Assembly (NCBI RefSeq): GCF_001422735.1
Contig: NZ_LMLZ01000020.1
Location: 124,773 to 188,772 of the forward strand
Source of the DNA: Acidovorax sp. Leaf78
GTDB lineage: Bacteria > Pseudomonadota > Gammaproteobacteria > Burkholderiales > Burkholderiaceae_C
Reading direction: 5' to 3'
Length of the DNA stretch: 64,000 nucleotides
Made by a program: the position numbers and the translations under genes. Below the pieces are notes generated by a model. That model did no database searches, was not told where the DNA came from, and saw only the letters and a program-made list of their open reading frames with translations. Each line of letters begins with the position of its first letter. Within the stretch, counting starts at the first letter, position 1. Shown here in pieces: positions 36,738 to 46,193 of the stretch.

Positions 36738-37301
36738 ATGAACCGCGAACCGCTGGACCCTGCGATGAACGACGCCCACACTGCCAACGCCCGCCCCCAG
36801 CCCACCGTGTCGCTGTCCCAGCCGCCTGCGGGACTTCCCCGTTTCACGCTCAGCCGCAATGCGCATGGCCGCTTGGTGCTGACCTTTGCCGACGGGGCCG
36901 TGCACGAGGGCGTCACGCCCGTGCGGGCATTCCCGATTGCCGCCCCGGGCGAGGGGCTGTCCCTGGTCGGCACCGACGGGCATGAGCTGGTCTGGGTGGA
37001 CCGCATCGCGCAGCTGGAGGCAGATTCCCTGCGCCTCATCGAAGAAGAGCTCGAAGCCCGGGAGTTTGTGCCCACTATCGAGAAAATCGTCGCTGTGTCG
37101 AGCTTCTCGACCCCCAGCACCTGGGATGTGGTGACCGACCGCGGCGCGGCCAAGCTGGTGCTCAAGGCCGAGGAAGACATCCGCCGCCTGGGCGGGCGCA
37201 CCCGGCTGTTGATTGCAGCCAACGACGGCCTGCAGTTCCGCGTGCCCGACACCACCGCGCTGGACAAGCACTCGCGCAAGCTGCTCGAGCGGTTCCTCTG
37301 A
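36738..37301 (+). CDS. DUF1854 protein, cyanophycin-associated
   Basis: A 187-residue protein starting immediately after the exporter stop. The core (FTLSRNAHGRLVLTFADG, GLSLVGTDGHELVWVDRI, FVPTIEKIVAVSSFSTPSTW, TDRGAAKLVLKAEEDIRRL) matches DUF1854, a family found beside cyanophycin synthetase genes and this exporter type. It seems soluble and cytoplasmic. A regulatory or accessory subunit role for the exporter is inferred. A second in-frame Met (36765) may be the real start. No terminator is seen after it. Confidence 0.82.
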   Translation: MNREPLDPAMNDAHTANARPQPTVSLSQPPAGLPRFTLSRNAHGRLVLTFADGAVHEGVTPVRAFPIAAPGEGLSLVGTDGHELVWVDRIAQLEADSLRLIEEELEAREFVPTIEKIVAVSSFSTPSTWDVVTDRGAAKLVLKAEEDIRRLGGRTRLLIAANDGLQFRVPDTTALDKHSRKLLERFL

Positions 37302-37753
37302 CGCCTGGCCGCGCCTGCGGCTTCTCGGGACGAGCGCCCCAGCGGCGGCGCTGCGCACGCCTGCGCACATCTGCACATTCGGGTCTCTGCATCCGGCCTG
37401 ACGAGGGCGCTGTACGACGCTGCCTGGAGCGCCAATGGCCTTCATGGGGCGCTTGGATCGCATGGCGCCGGGGCATTGCCGCGCTGCATGCTCCTGTTAA
37501 CAGCCGCCTTGCCCGAAAGCGGCTTCGATTTCGTCTTTTTCTGCCAAATGGCGCGCCCACAACGATGCGCAGGCGTCTCCGTCTCCCGTTCCAATCATCC
37601 TGCGAACAGCACCTATGGCTGCTCAAGGCAGCCTTAAGGTCTGCAGGCGGTTCCAAACATGGTCAAACACCTAGGGAAAACCCTATTTTTTGTTTGATCG
37701 GTGAAAAAGACCTAAATTTCCCTTTCTTTTTGCCGTAATGAAGTACGAAGAAG
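37302..37753. other. Long intergenic region without recognised gene
   Basis: About 450 bases. The left part is GC-rich and featureless; from about 37660 the sequence turns AT-rich (ccctattttttgtttgatc, then cctaaatttccctttc), which suggests a promoter for the small gene that follows, though no standard -35/-10 pair stands out. No RNA gene is recognised. Confidence 0.5.
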
Positions 37754-38230
37754 GTGAAAGACCCTCTGCACGTTTTTACCAACTACCGGGCCCTCGTCAT
37801 GCAAATGCCACCTGTCGACCGATCGCCGAGTTGGCGTCCTCAGGGCGCTGATTTGTATTCCACCGGGGCCTCCGGCGCGCCACCGGTGCGCCCAGTCAAC
37901 GCTCCCAACCCCGTCGAGTCCATGGACCGGCTGGGCGAGGGCGCCATCGTGCGAGAGCCGGACAAGCCGTCCAACCCCGACACCGCCAACCGCGACTGGA
38001 CCGAGGTCAAGAAAAAAGACACCGTCGAGGAGCCGCCAGAGCCCCCCAAGGAGCCCATCTACAAGCAGCTGCTCGAACTGATCCAGTCCATGTGGCGCGC
38101 CAGCGGCAGCGCGGTGGAAGTGGCCCAGGACATCAACAAGATGACCCTGCAGGAGCGCCTGGCCCAGCAGGCCAAGAACGAGCCGCTGATCTACTCGGAC
38201 CCGAAGGTCAAGCGCACGGGCGGGCTGTAG
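37754..38230 (+). CDS. Small Pro-rich protein, unknown
   Basis: 158 residues if started at GTG 37754, or 143 from ATG 37799 (MQMPPVDRSPSWRPQG). The first 90 residues are rich in Pro, Asp and Gly and probably disordered; residues about 95-145 form a helical segment (EPIYKQLLELIQSMWRASGS, then INKMTLQERLAQQAKNEPL). No signal peptide or membrane segment. A strong terminator follows, so it is expressed on its own. I do not recognise the family; secretion-system related small proteins can look like this, but nothing here shows it. Confidence 0.6.
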   Translation: MKDPLHVFTNYRALVMQMPPVDRSPSWRPQGADLYSTGASGAPPVRPVNAPNPVESMDRLGEGAIVREPDKPSNPDTANRDWTEVKKKDTVEEPPEPPKEPIYKQLLELIQSMWRASGSAVEVAQDINKMTLQERLAQQAKNEPLIYSDPKVKRTGGL

Positions 38231-38256
38231 GCGGCCGACAGGTTCGTCCGTCGCCC

Positions 38257-38300
38257 AAAGAAAAAGCGCAGTGCGGTTTCGCAGTGCGCTTTTTCTTTTT
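38257..38300 (+). terminator. Strong Rho-independent terminator
   Basis: Arms aaagaaaaagcgcagtgc (38257-38274) and gcagtgcgctttttcttt (38281-38298) pair over 18 bases with one mismatch, ending in a T-rich run. It terminates the small Pro-rich gene. Confidence 0.9.
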
Positions 38301-38413
38301 GGATGGGGCTTTTGACGTGGGTTGCGGCAGGTCGATCCAGAGGCGGGCAGCGGGGGGGCCGGCTGCCGTGGGTAGGGTGGGCCGCTCTCACCGTCTGCTG
38401 GGTGTTCGATGGA

Positions 38414-38472
38414 ATTGCTATTAAAAATATAGCTGGTGGTGCTTGCTGAGTAAGCGGTAAAAGCCATTTTTG
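38414..38472 (+). repeat. Comamonadaceae short repeat, copy 4
   Basis: TTGCTATTAAAAA, TAGCTGGTGGTGCTTGCTG, then AGTAAGCGGTAAAAGCC, in the 330-base gap between the terminator at 38300 and the EF-hand gene. Nothing else is seen in that gap. Confidence 0.9.
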
Positions 38473-38633
38473 GCATTTTTGATCAGAAAAACAGCTGCAC
38501 TGGCACCGCTTGGGCTTTGCTGGGCCAGCCAGCGACCAAGATGGTCGATGGTGAACCCATGTCATCCCATGCCATGCCGATCCCGCCCAAGCTTCAGCAC
38601 TCCCAGATACCCAAGACCGATGCCGGCGCCCAG

Positions 38634-39185
38634 TCAGGGCTGCGCTGAAGACGCTTTCGGCAAGGGGGCTGCCGGCGGTGGCTCGGACGCCAAGGCCGGT
38701 GCCGCTGTGGGAGCTGGTGTTGTGACTGGCGCCGGTGCCGGTGCCGGGGCTGCGGCTGCTGGTGCCGATGGCTGCGGGCTTGCAGCAGCCTGCTCTGCCT
38801 TTTTGCGGTCCCGCTCGGCACGGTACTTGGCGGCGAAGGCGCGGACTTCCGCGTACGAGGCAAAGCCGTCGTGGTCTGTGTCCGCATCATCGAAAGCCGC
38901 GGCCAGGCGGGGGAACAGCTTGACCTCAGACCGGCTCAGCTTGCCGTCGCCGTTGAAGTCCAGCATCTTGAACTCGCGTATCGCCTTGATCTCGCCTTTA
39001 GAGAGGCCAGGCTGCGATTCGTCGGGCACCGCAGTGGGGGCTGCGGCAGGTGGTGGCGCTTTCGCGTTCGCTGGCTGCTGCGAGAACGCGTTGCCACATA
39101 ACGCAGTGGCACCCAGAACGATGGAGGCAATGGACGCGATGGATGTGATCGATGCCAGTGACGTGTTTGAAATTGTTTTGCGCAA
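38634..39185 (-). CDS. Secreted EF-hand calcium-binding protein
   Basis: A 183-residue protein with two canonical EF-hand loops, at about residues 76-87 (DFNGDGKLSRSE) and 102-113 (DTDHDGFASYAE). The N-terminus (RKTISNTSLASITS, hydrophobic to about residue 34) is a signal peptide, so the protein is probably periplasmic or exported. The C-terminal 55 residues are an Ala/Pro-rich tail. The start is likely the TTG at 39185, because GAAGGAG lies at the right distance upstream; the ATG at 39230 has no ribosome binding site. It may bind calcium; target unknown. Confidence 0.82.
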   Translation of the reverse strand: MRKTISNTSLASITSIASIASIVLGATALCGNAFSQQPANAKAPPPAAAPTAVPDESQPGLSKGEIKAIREFKMLDFNGDGKLSRSEVKLFPRLAAAFDDADTDHDGFASYAEVRAFAAKYRAERDRKKAEQAAASPQPSAPAAAAPAPAPAPVTTPAPTAAPALASEPPPAAPLPKASSAQP

Positions 39186-39361
39186 TACAGGCTCCTTCGA
39201 CGCAAGGTCGTGATGGTGGCATGGTGTCACAGGTGGGCCCCCAGCCCGCGGATTGCAACGGGGGCTTTGCAGCCTTCACCCAGTGTTGCAGGGGCTTTGC
39301 AGAACTTTTCAGGCTGTGGCGAGCGGGGGTGCGGGTGCCCTCAGGCGCCCGGCGGCGGCGT

Positions 39362-40279
39362 CTACTGGCCGTCGGCCTTGAGCGGGTTCGAGATGCCGCT
39401 GTTCACGTGGCCCGCTGGCACATGGCGCGCGGCGGATGTCGCATGGCCCGTCTGGTCGTCGAAGAAGAAGTCGGGCTCAAACTCGCGCAGGAACGGGCCC
39501 TTTTCCAGTCCGCCCAAAAACATGGCCTCGTCTACGGCCAGGTTCCATTTCAGAAGGGTGTTGATGGCGCGCTCATGGGCGGGCGCGCTGCGGGCCGTGA
39601 CCAGCGCAGTGCGCAGCTTCATGCCTGCGGCGCCGGCTTGCTGCTGCAACTGGTGCAGGGCGGCCAGCAGTGGCTTGAACGGGCCACCTGACAGGGGCAG
39701 CGCCGCCTTGCTGATCTCGTGCAGTTGAAACGCCGCCAGCCCCTCGGCCTGGTACACGCGCTCGGCCTCGTCGGAGAACAGCACCGCGTCGCCGTCGAAG
39801 GCGATGCGCAGCTCGTTCGGGTAGTTGGAGCCGGCCGCAGCCGAATCGGTGAGAACCCGCGCCGCCGGGAAGCCCAGCGCCAGCGCCTCGCTCACGTCCT
39901 TCTCGTTGGCCGACAGGAACAGGTGCGCGCCCAGCGGACGCAGGTACTTGAACGGGTCGCGGCCCTGGGTGAACACGCCGCGCTCCAGCGGCAATCCGGC
40001 GTTGTGGGCCGAATGAAAAATGCGCAGCGCACTCACCGGGTCGTTGCGCGACAGGATGACCACCTCCACCGGCCGCGCATCGGCCGTGTTGAAGGCCAGC
40101 AGCTTGTTCACCAGCGGAAACGCCACGCCAGGCTTGGCCGGCACATGCAGCCGCTGCTGCTGCAGCTCCATGTAGGGGCGCGGGTCCAGCGGGTCGAAGA
40201 TGCGGTTTTCTTCCTCGAAGTCGAACAGCGCCCGTGAGGAGATCGCCACTACGAGCTTGTCGTCCAGAGTCAACGCCAT
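39362..40279 (-). CDS. Cytosolic 5'-nucleotidase
   Basis: A 305-residue protein matching the prokaryotic cytosolic 5'-nucleotidase family related to cN-I. Its conserved order is LVVAISSRALFDFEEEN, RPVEVVILSRNDP, FTQGRDPFKYL, LFLSANEKDV, RIAFDGDAVLFSDEAERV and EPDFFFDDQTGH; the DxD-like FDGDAV block supports a haloacid dehalogenase-like fold. It should dephosphorylate nucleoside monophosphates in the cytoplasm. A single-gene unit. The start ATG at 40279 fits the family length. Confidence 0.9.
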   Translation of the reverse strand: MALTLDDKLVVAISSRALFDFEEENRIFDPLDPRPYMELQQQRLHVPAKPGVAFPLVNKLLAFNTADARPVEVVILSRNDPVSALRIFHSAHNAGLPLERGVFTQGRDPFKYLRPLGAHLFLSANEKDVSEALALGFPAARVLTDSAAAGSNYPNELRIAFDGDAVLFSDEAERVYQAEGLAAFQLHEISKAALPLSGGPFKPLLAALHQLQQQAGAAGMKLRTALVTARSAPAHERAINTLLKWNLAVDEAMFLGGLEKGPFLREFEPDFFFDDQTGHATSAARHVPAGHVNSGISNPLKADGQ

Positions 40280-40349
40280 GGTGTTTCCTAACGTCCATTG
40301 CCGCCCGGCGGGCCGCCCAGCGCAGGGGCGCGGCGCCGGGCTGCTTTTC

Positions 40350-41582
40350 TTATTTCACGAACTGGTTGAGCTGGATGATGGGCAGCAGCACGGCCAGCAC
40401 GATCATCATGACGATGAGGCCCATGCCCACGATGAGCAGTGGCTCCAGGATGGTGGCCAGCGCCATGGCGCGGCGCTGCACCTCGGTCGACAGCTGGCGT
40501 GCGGCACGCTGCAGCATTACCGGCAGCTGGCCGGTTTGCTCGCCCAGCCGCGCGAACATCGACAACAGGCCCGGAAAGCGCTTTTTCTGCGCCAGGGCCG
40601 AGGCCAGCGGGGCGCCTTCGCGCACCAGTACCAGCGCATCGAGCGCGTCGGCACGCAGCGCCTGGTTGCTCAGGGTTTCGGCAGCGGCCTGCAGCGCTTT
40701 GAGGATGGGCACCCCGGCGCCCGACAGCATGGCCAGCGTGCTGGCAAACCGCGCCGCGTTGTAGCCCCGCGCCAGCTTGCCCACCAGGGGCAGGTTGAGC
40801 CACGCGGCGTCGAACCTTTCGCGCACCGAGCCGATGGTCAGCGCCCAGCGCCCGGCGCTGCCCAGCACCACCAAGGCCAGCAGCATCGCCCAGCCGTAGT
40901 TGCGCACAAAGGCGCTGATGCCCAGCATGGCGACGGTCAGGAAGGGCAGCGCGCGCTTGGTGCCCGCAAACACGCTGGCCACCTGCGGCACCACGTAGCC
41001 CACCAGGAACAGCACGATCACGATGGCCACGATGGTCACGATGGCCGGGTAGAGCGCCGCGCCCATCAGCTTGGCCTTGAGCGCCTGGCGCTCTTCCAGG
41101 TCGTCGGCCAGCCGCTCCAGCACCAGACCCAGGTTGCCGCTGTGCTCGCCCGCGCCGATCACGGCGCAGTAGATGTCCGAGAATTCGCGCCGGTGCTGCG
41201 ACAGCGCGCGCGCAAACGACGCGCCGGCGTTGACCTCGGCCCGCAGGGCCGCGACCAGGTGGCGCTGGCGCTCGTCCTCAGCCTCTTCCGACAACGCGGT
41301 CAGTGCGCGCTCCAGCGGCAGGCCGGACGACACCAGCCCCGCAAGCTGGCGGGTCCAGATGGACAGCGCCGTGGCGCCGAAGACCGGCCGGGTGAACAAG
41401 CGCTGGCCCAGGCCGGGCGCGCCGCCCTGGGTCGATTGGCCCGTCTGCACCATCTCCACCGACAGGGGCACCAGCGCCTGGGCCCGCAGCAGGCCGCGCG
41501 CGGCCTTGGCGGTGTCGGCCTCCATGAGGCCCTTGCGGGTCTGACCCTGGGCGTCCAGGGCTTCAAAGGAAAAAGCGGGCAT
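40350..41582 (-). CDS. gspF: Type II secretion inner-membrane protein GspF
   Basis: A 410-residue protein with the two T2SSF repeats: residues about 70-195 (SIWTRQLAGLVSSGLPLERA) and 270-400 (RFASTLAMLSGAGVPILKAL), and three membrane helices (near 170-190, 220-240 and 380-402). GspF is the platform protein on which pseudopilus assembly depends. The N-terminus MPAFSFEALDAQGQTRKG is typical. No other gsp gene lies within several kilobases on either side, so the gene is detached from its cluster. PilC is an alternative, but N-terminus and length favour GspF. Confidence 0.9.
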   Translation of the reverse strand: MPAFSFEALDAQGQTRKGLMEADTAKAARGLLRAQALVPLSVEMVQTGQSTQGGAPGLGQRLFTRPVFGATALSIWTRQLAGLVSSGLPLERALTALSEEAEDERQRHLVAALRAEVNAGASFARALSQHRREFSDIYCAVIGAGEHSGNLGLVLERLADDLEERQALKAKLMGAALYPAIVTIVAIVIVLFLVGYVVPQVASVFAGTKRALPFLTVAMLGISAFVRNYGWAMLLALVVLGSAGRWALTIGSVRERFDAAWLNLPLVGKLARGYNAARFASTLAMLSGAGVPILKALQAAAETLSNQALRADALDALVLVREGAPLASALAQKKRFPGLLSMFARLGEQTGQLPVMLQRAARQLSTEVQRRAMALATILEPLLIVGMGLIVMMIVLAVLLPIIQLNQFVK

Positions 41583-41785
41583 GCGGCGTGGGCGTGGGGC
41601 GTGAAGAGGCGGTCTGTGTGCCGGCTGCCCGGTTGGGGGCGGTCACCGGCAGAGCATTCGGTAGCCCGAGATGGTAGCCGCTACCCGTGGGCCGTTTCGC
41701 AGACTGCGTCACGCAATCCCTTCGCGCGGTGCTTTGCGTGATCTCCTTGCGCAGGCCCTGGCGTGTCGCCCGCTGCGCGCCGGCT

Positions 41786-42826
<1,041 letters not shown>

Positions 42827-43027
42827 GCACCTATTGTCTTGCGCGCAAGGTATTTGTGCCGGCAGGGTCACCAGAGCCGGCTGCGCCAGAAGGGTTGCCT
42901 TCGGGCCGAACAGGCACGGCGCAATTTTTTGATAGCCAAAAATGCTCGGGCGACACAAAATGTTTCAAGCCATTTCTGGCGGGACGATTTTCGGCCCCGT
43001 GCACGGGGGCCTTTACCGGTAATTAGC

Positions 43028-43513
43028 ATGGGTTTTTTCAGCCGCCTGTTCAAGATCAAGGAACAAGATCCCGCCAGCCCCGACACCACCTGGGCCCTGG
43101 AGGAAAACGGCAGCGAACTGGTGCTGGATGCCGAGTACGCGTCGATGCTGATGACCGAGATCGACATCGACGCCGCCATCGCCAGCCACGAGCGGTGGCG
43201 CCTGCAACTGCAGGACATGGTCAACGGCCGCTCGCAAGAGGTCATGCGCCCCGAGCGCATCTGCCAGGACGACCGCTGCGACCTGGGCCGCTGGCTCTAC
43301 GGCACGGGCAAGGTGCGCCTGGGGCATTTCCCGGCGTTTGCGATGCTGGTGGCCCGGCACAAGTACTTTCACCAACAGGCGGCCGACGTGGTGACGATCT
43401 TCCAGGCGGGGGAGCAGCAAAAGGCGGTGCAGCTGCTCAACAGCAGCTGCCGGCATGCGTCGAACCAGGTGTTGTTGCTGCTCAAGGAACTCAAGCGGGG
43501 TTTGGGGCGGTGA
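43028..43513 (+). CDS. Stand-alone CZB zinc-sensing protein
   Basis: A 161-residue cytoplasmic protein made of a short N-terminus and a CZB (chemoreceptor zinc-binding) domain. The four expected zinc ligands are visible: His54 (HERWRLQL), Cys84 (CDLGRWLYG), His111 and His115 (HKYFH). CZB domains bind zinc tightly and regulate chemoreceptors or diguanylate cyclases; here no effector domain is fused. It may act on a separate partner. A leader with an AT-rich patch (42920-42960) precedes the gene. Confidence 0.87.
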   Translation: MGFFSRLFKIKEQDPASPDTTWALEENGSELVLDAEYASMLMTEIDIDAAIASHERWRLQLQDMVNGRSQEVMRPERICQDDRCDLGRWLYGTGKVRLGHFPAFAMLVARHKYFHQQAADVVTIFQAGEQQKAVQLLNSSCRHASNQVLLLLKELKRGLGR

Positions 43514-43742
43514 ACTGATCGGTTGAGTCTCAAAGTTTCTTGCACCAAATGCCTAGCAAAAAAAAAGCATTGTGTTTTGCGATGCACCCTTACGACCGCT
43601 GATACACAGCTCTTACATCTGTAGACACGGGAAATTCTAGAAAAACCGTCTTCAGTGGATATTCTCCGGCGCGCATTGATTGGCTGTTCATGACAGCCTC
43701 AGCGCACCAAAAATACCAACTGAAAACTAAGAGGGATTCCCG

Positions 43743-44108
43743 ATGGACCGCCATCCACAGTTGACGCTCGCCACTTTGGCATCTGGCGTAAACGCAGTCT
43801 CGCCTGTATGTTTGCAATTCGAATTGGGCGAGGTTTTCGATTTCGGTAAGGACCTGACCCAGTCGGGTAGTCAGACCGATGCCGAGGTCAGCAACTACTG
43901 CGGCCGGATGGCCGCAGAGAGCAATCGCCTGTACCGCCTCGCCCTCGCATGCCGCCTCTGCGGTTCGCGCCTGAGCAAGCTCACCGCAGGCCTGGGTACG
44001 ACGGCCAAAAAAGGTGTCAGCAAGGGCTCCATCCAGGCCGCACAGTGCATCAGCACGTTGCGCAAAGCAGTCTCTTGCGCGAAGCAGTTGAAGATGCAGC
44101 AGGCCTGA
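43743..44108 (+). CDS. Small Cys-containing protein, unknown
   Basis: A 121-residue frame with AGAGGGA upstream of the ATG. The C-terminal 60 residues are helical, basic and Cys-containing (LACRLCGSRLSKLTAGL, STLRKAVSCAKQL). No signal peptide. I do not recognise it. The opposite strand also carries an open frame (43590-44153) but without a good start. The preceding gap (43514-43742) shows only an A-run and no gene. Followed six bases later by the next frame. Confidence 0.4.
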   Translation: MDRHPQLTLATLASGVNAVSPVCLQFELGEVFDFGKDLTQSGSQTDAEVSNYCGRMAAESNRLYRLALACRLCGSRLSKLTAGLGTTAKKGVSKGSIQAAQCISTLRKAVSCAKQLKMQQA

Positions 44109-44114
44109 ACGAAA

Positions 44115-44684
44115 ATGATGCCTACCAAAAAGAACACCAGTGTCTATTGCCATCCCATGGGCTGTCCAAGGCCGATTGAGTTGTCTGACGCAAGCAGTTT
44201 GCTTTGGCGCCTCAAAACTTTGTACGAAGCTACTACTTCAGTCGCTAGTGATGCCACTCAGTTTTGGGCCGATATAGCTGTTCAGTCGAAGAGTCCCCTT
44301 GCCCCGTTGGCAAACATCCCGGGCGGCTTTGCTGCACTATGGACTCCGGGAGTTGCTCCTGTTACTGCGCTTACTTTGGGGGCGGCTGGCTTCTCGTTCG
44401 TCAACATCCCCAAAACGCTGGTTCACTTCTCTACTACGGCCGGAGCGAGTGGAATTGTGGCGGATTCCGCCATCAATCCATCTCTCAACATGCTCAAGAA
44501 TGCTTTGTTCGGGCCAGGTATTTATCTCGCAAGGGTGGGACGTCCAGTCAATCTTTTTATCAACAGAACGTCGTTAACTCCTATAGTTATTTCGACTCCC
44601 GCAGGTGTTGCTAGAATTGTTCCATACCTGGTTTATGTTCGTTGGGGTGTCACCCCTTTGGCAGTTAATATTATAAATAAATGA
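44115..44684 (+). CDS. Unknown protein with hydrophobic Gly-rich segments
   Basis: A 189-residue protein. Residues about 62-100 (LANIPGGFAALWTPGVAPVT and on) and 155-185 are hydrophobic and may be membrane or fibre-like segments; no clear signal peptide. GC is lower than in the core genes. The TGA overlaps the next ATG (ATGA). I cannot assign a family. Given the following small membrane peptide and lipoprotein, a toxin with immunity partners is one possible reading, without direct evidence. Confidence 0.55.
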   Translation: MMPTKKNTSVYCHPMGCPRPIELSDASSLLWRLKTLYEATTSVASDATQFWADIAVQSKSPLAPLANIPGGFAALWTPGVAPVTALTLGAAGFSFVNIPKTLVHFSTTAGASGIVADSAINPSLNMLKNALFGPGIYLARVGRPVNLFINRTSLTPIVISTPAGVARIVPYLVYVRWGVTPLAVNIINK

Positions 44685-44818
44685 GGTTTAGAAAAATACT
44701 CGAATACGCTGCGGTCCCTTTTGCATGGGGCTGTTGGCTATGGGTGTTGTACAGCCATCAATGGTGGTGGATGGCTGTTTCAGTTATTCCATATATCTTG
44801 TTGAGAAATAGGTCGTAG
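44681..44818 (+). CDS. 45-residue membrane peptide, unknown
   Basis: A short frame starting MRFRKILEYAAVPFAWGCWL, with a hydrophobic Trp-rich middle and a basic end (LLRNRS). Its ATG overlaps the upstream TGA, so translation is probably coupled. One or two membrane segments. AT-rich. Too short to assign. Confidence 0.5.
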   Translation: MRFRKILEYAAVPFAWGCWLWVLYSHQWWWMAVSVIPYILLRNRS

Positions 44819-44832
44819 GTCGTCTGGGTCTG

Positions 44833-45096
44833 ATGAGTTTGATGAAATCATTTGTAGTCTTCATTTTCATATTGATTGGCTGTCAAGAGTCGCAGATTAA
44901 TTGGCTGGCAACTGAACGTGTAGATGTTTATAAAAATGACGATAGTTTTGAGGTTCTATTTCGCATATTGCCTGGCGAAATGTGTGGCTTGTCGTTGCAC
45001 TGGGAAGCGACGAAAGCCGCTGGATATAAAAAAGTAATATGTGAAGCAGGCGAAGGTTGGGTGATTGATGACAGGTCATTCAAGCGCGCAGACTAG
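44833..45096 (+). CDS. Small lipoprotein, unknown
   Basis: An 87-residue protein with a lipoprotein-type signal peptide (SFVVFIFILIGC, lipidation at Cys17). The mature part of about 70 residues looks beta-rich and contains Cys52 and Cys70 (GEMCGLSLHW, KKVICEAGEGW), which may form a disulfide. The DNA is clearly AT-richer than the core. Small lipoproteins like this often are immunity proteins for periplasmic toxins; here this is only an inference from the neighbourhood. An in-frame Met at 44842 is an alternative start. Confidence 0.6.
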   Translation: MSLMKSFVVFIFILIGCQESQINWLATERVDVYKNDDSFEVLFRILPGEMCGLSLHWEATKAAGYKKVICEAGEGWVIDDRSFKRAD

Positions 45097-45132
45097 ATTC
45101 TGCGGAGGTCGCGTGTCTGCACGGAATGAGAA

Positions 45133-45513
45133 ATGCCGACAAACTGGATCAATCAGATAAATCGCTACTTTTTGGACACTATCGCCAAGCGGACCCACCG
45201 TAGATATCGTTCATCAAGCCGAACGTTGCTGCCCATGTCACCAGTTCTCATTGACCAGTTGGTGCGCCTTGACCTGGCTTCTCACGCAGGGTTCGTTGGC
45301 GAAACATGGGTCTTGTGGGGCTCGCTTGTCGATGGCACACCCACCGCGATCAGCGAAACCGATCCTGGCTGGCAAACTATGCGCAGTGCGCTTGAGCAAA
45401 GCGGGCGATTGCATGTGGCACTGCATGAGGCTGAATTGCGCTTACTGGCTGATCCGGACCGACAGCCTGCTTGTCTTATCGGCGACGCAAGGCGGCGCCA
45501 CGTGACGCTGTAG
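45133..45513 (+). CDS. Unknown 126-residue protein
   Basis: Begins MPTNWINQINRYFLDTIAKR, basic at the N-terminus, then mixed alpha/beta (VLIDQLVRLDLASHAGFVGE). No signal peptide or membrane segment. No recognised family. It lies in the same direction as the lipoprotein gene, 36 bases downstream. Confidence 0.45.
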   Translation: MPTNWINQINRYFLDTIAKRTHRRYRSSSRTLLPMSPVLIDQLVRLDLASHAGFVGETWVLWGSLVDGTPTAISETDPGWQTMRSALEQSGRLHVALHEAELRLLADPDRQPACLIGDARRRHVTL

Positions 45514-45551
45514 AAAAAATTAAGCGCCAAGACACAGCCAAGTACCAATAG

Positions 45552-46193
45552 ATGAAGATGACAAACCGTTCGAGCGTGTTGATGGATGTCGGCTATGCCG
45601 AAGAGATTGTGAGTTGCTCTGACGGCTCCCCGAGGCCGTGCGGGATTCGCGGCTCGTTACGAAGGTTTGCGCGTTGTGGTGCCGTGTTGGCCTTGGTCTG
45701 TATGACAAGTCACGCTAGCGAGCACACGCCCGAAGTTGTCTGGAAGCCAGCGCCACCCGCGCCCATGGAGGACTTGGAAAAAGAGCAGCTCGCCAAAGCC
45801 ATGGCGATGACCCCATACACCGTGGTGATCGTGCACACCCGCCTCACCATCGTGCCCATCCCCAGCCCGGATGTGCCCACCGGGCTCTATTACGCGGACG
45901 AAGGTCGCACGATGACCGAAGAGCGCCATTTCTACGAAGGGCGTGTGGTCGCCACCTTGCGCGGCAAGCCCATGAAGCGGGTCCGGTATGAGGTGGTTGT
46001 TGACCGCGGAGACAGCACGGCCCTGTCTACAAAGCCCGCCATCGTGATGCTCTGTCGCGGCCCCAGCGGTTTTTACTGGGGTGGTGTTGGGTCGCATCTC
46101 ACAGCGTCGCGCGAAGCCGTGGCCTTGGCGCGCAAAGTTGGGAAAGAGCTGGCGGCGAAGCCAGCGGGCAAATTCGGTTACTGCGATGGATGA
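45552..46193 (+). CDS. Exported protein, unknown
   Basis: 213 residues from the first ATG, but a signal peptide (RCGAVLALVCMTSHASEH) starts only near residue 40, so the true start may be downstream, perhaps a non-ATG codon. The mature part includes a Pro-rich start and a beta-rich domain (YTVVIVHTRLTIVPIPSPD, RVRYEVVVDRGDS, PAIVMLCRGPSGFYWGG). Two Cys residues in the mature part. Family unknown. It closes the unassigned cluster before ruvC, which converges with it. Confidence 0.5.
   Translation: MKMTNRSSVLMDVGYAEEIVSCSDGSPRPCGIRGSLRRFARCGAVLALVCMTSHASEHTPEVVWKPAPPAPMEDLEKEQLAKAMAMTPYTVVIVHTRLTIVPIPSPDVPTGLYYADEGRTMTEERHFYEGRVVATLRGKPMKRVRYEVVVDRGDSTALSTKPAIVMLCRGPSGFYWGGVGSHLTASREAVALARKVGKELAAKPAGKFGYCDG

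Noticed and set aside
34530-37463. A 977-codon minus-strand frame opposite the ABC exporter
   Set aside because: Antisense shadow of the exporter and DUF1854 gene, with no recognisable domain.
42926-42951. A partial copy of the short repeat before the CZB gene (ttttttgatagcc)
   Set aside because: Only a few bases match the core, and the diagnostic AAGCGGTAG end is absent.
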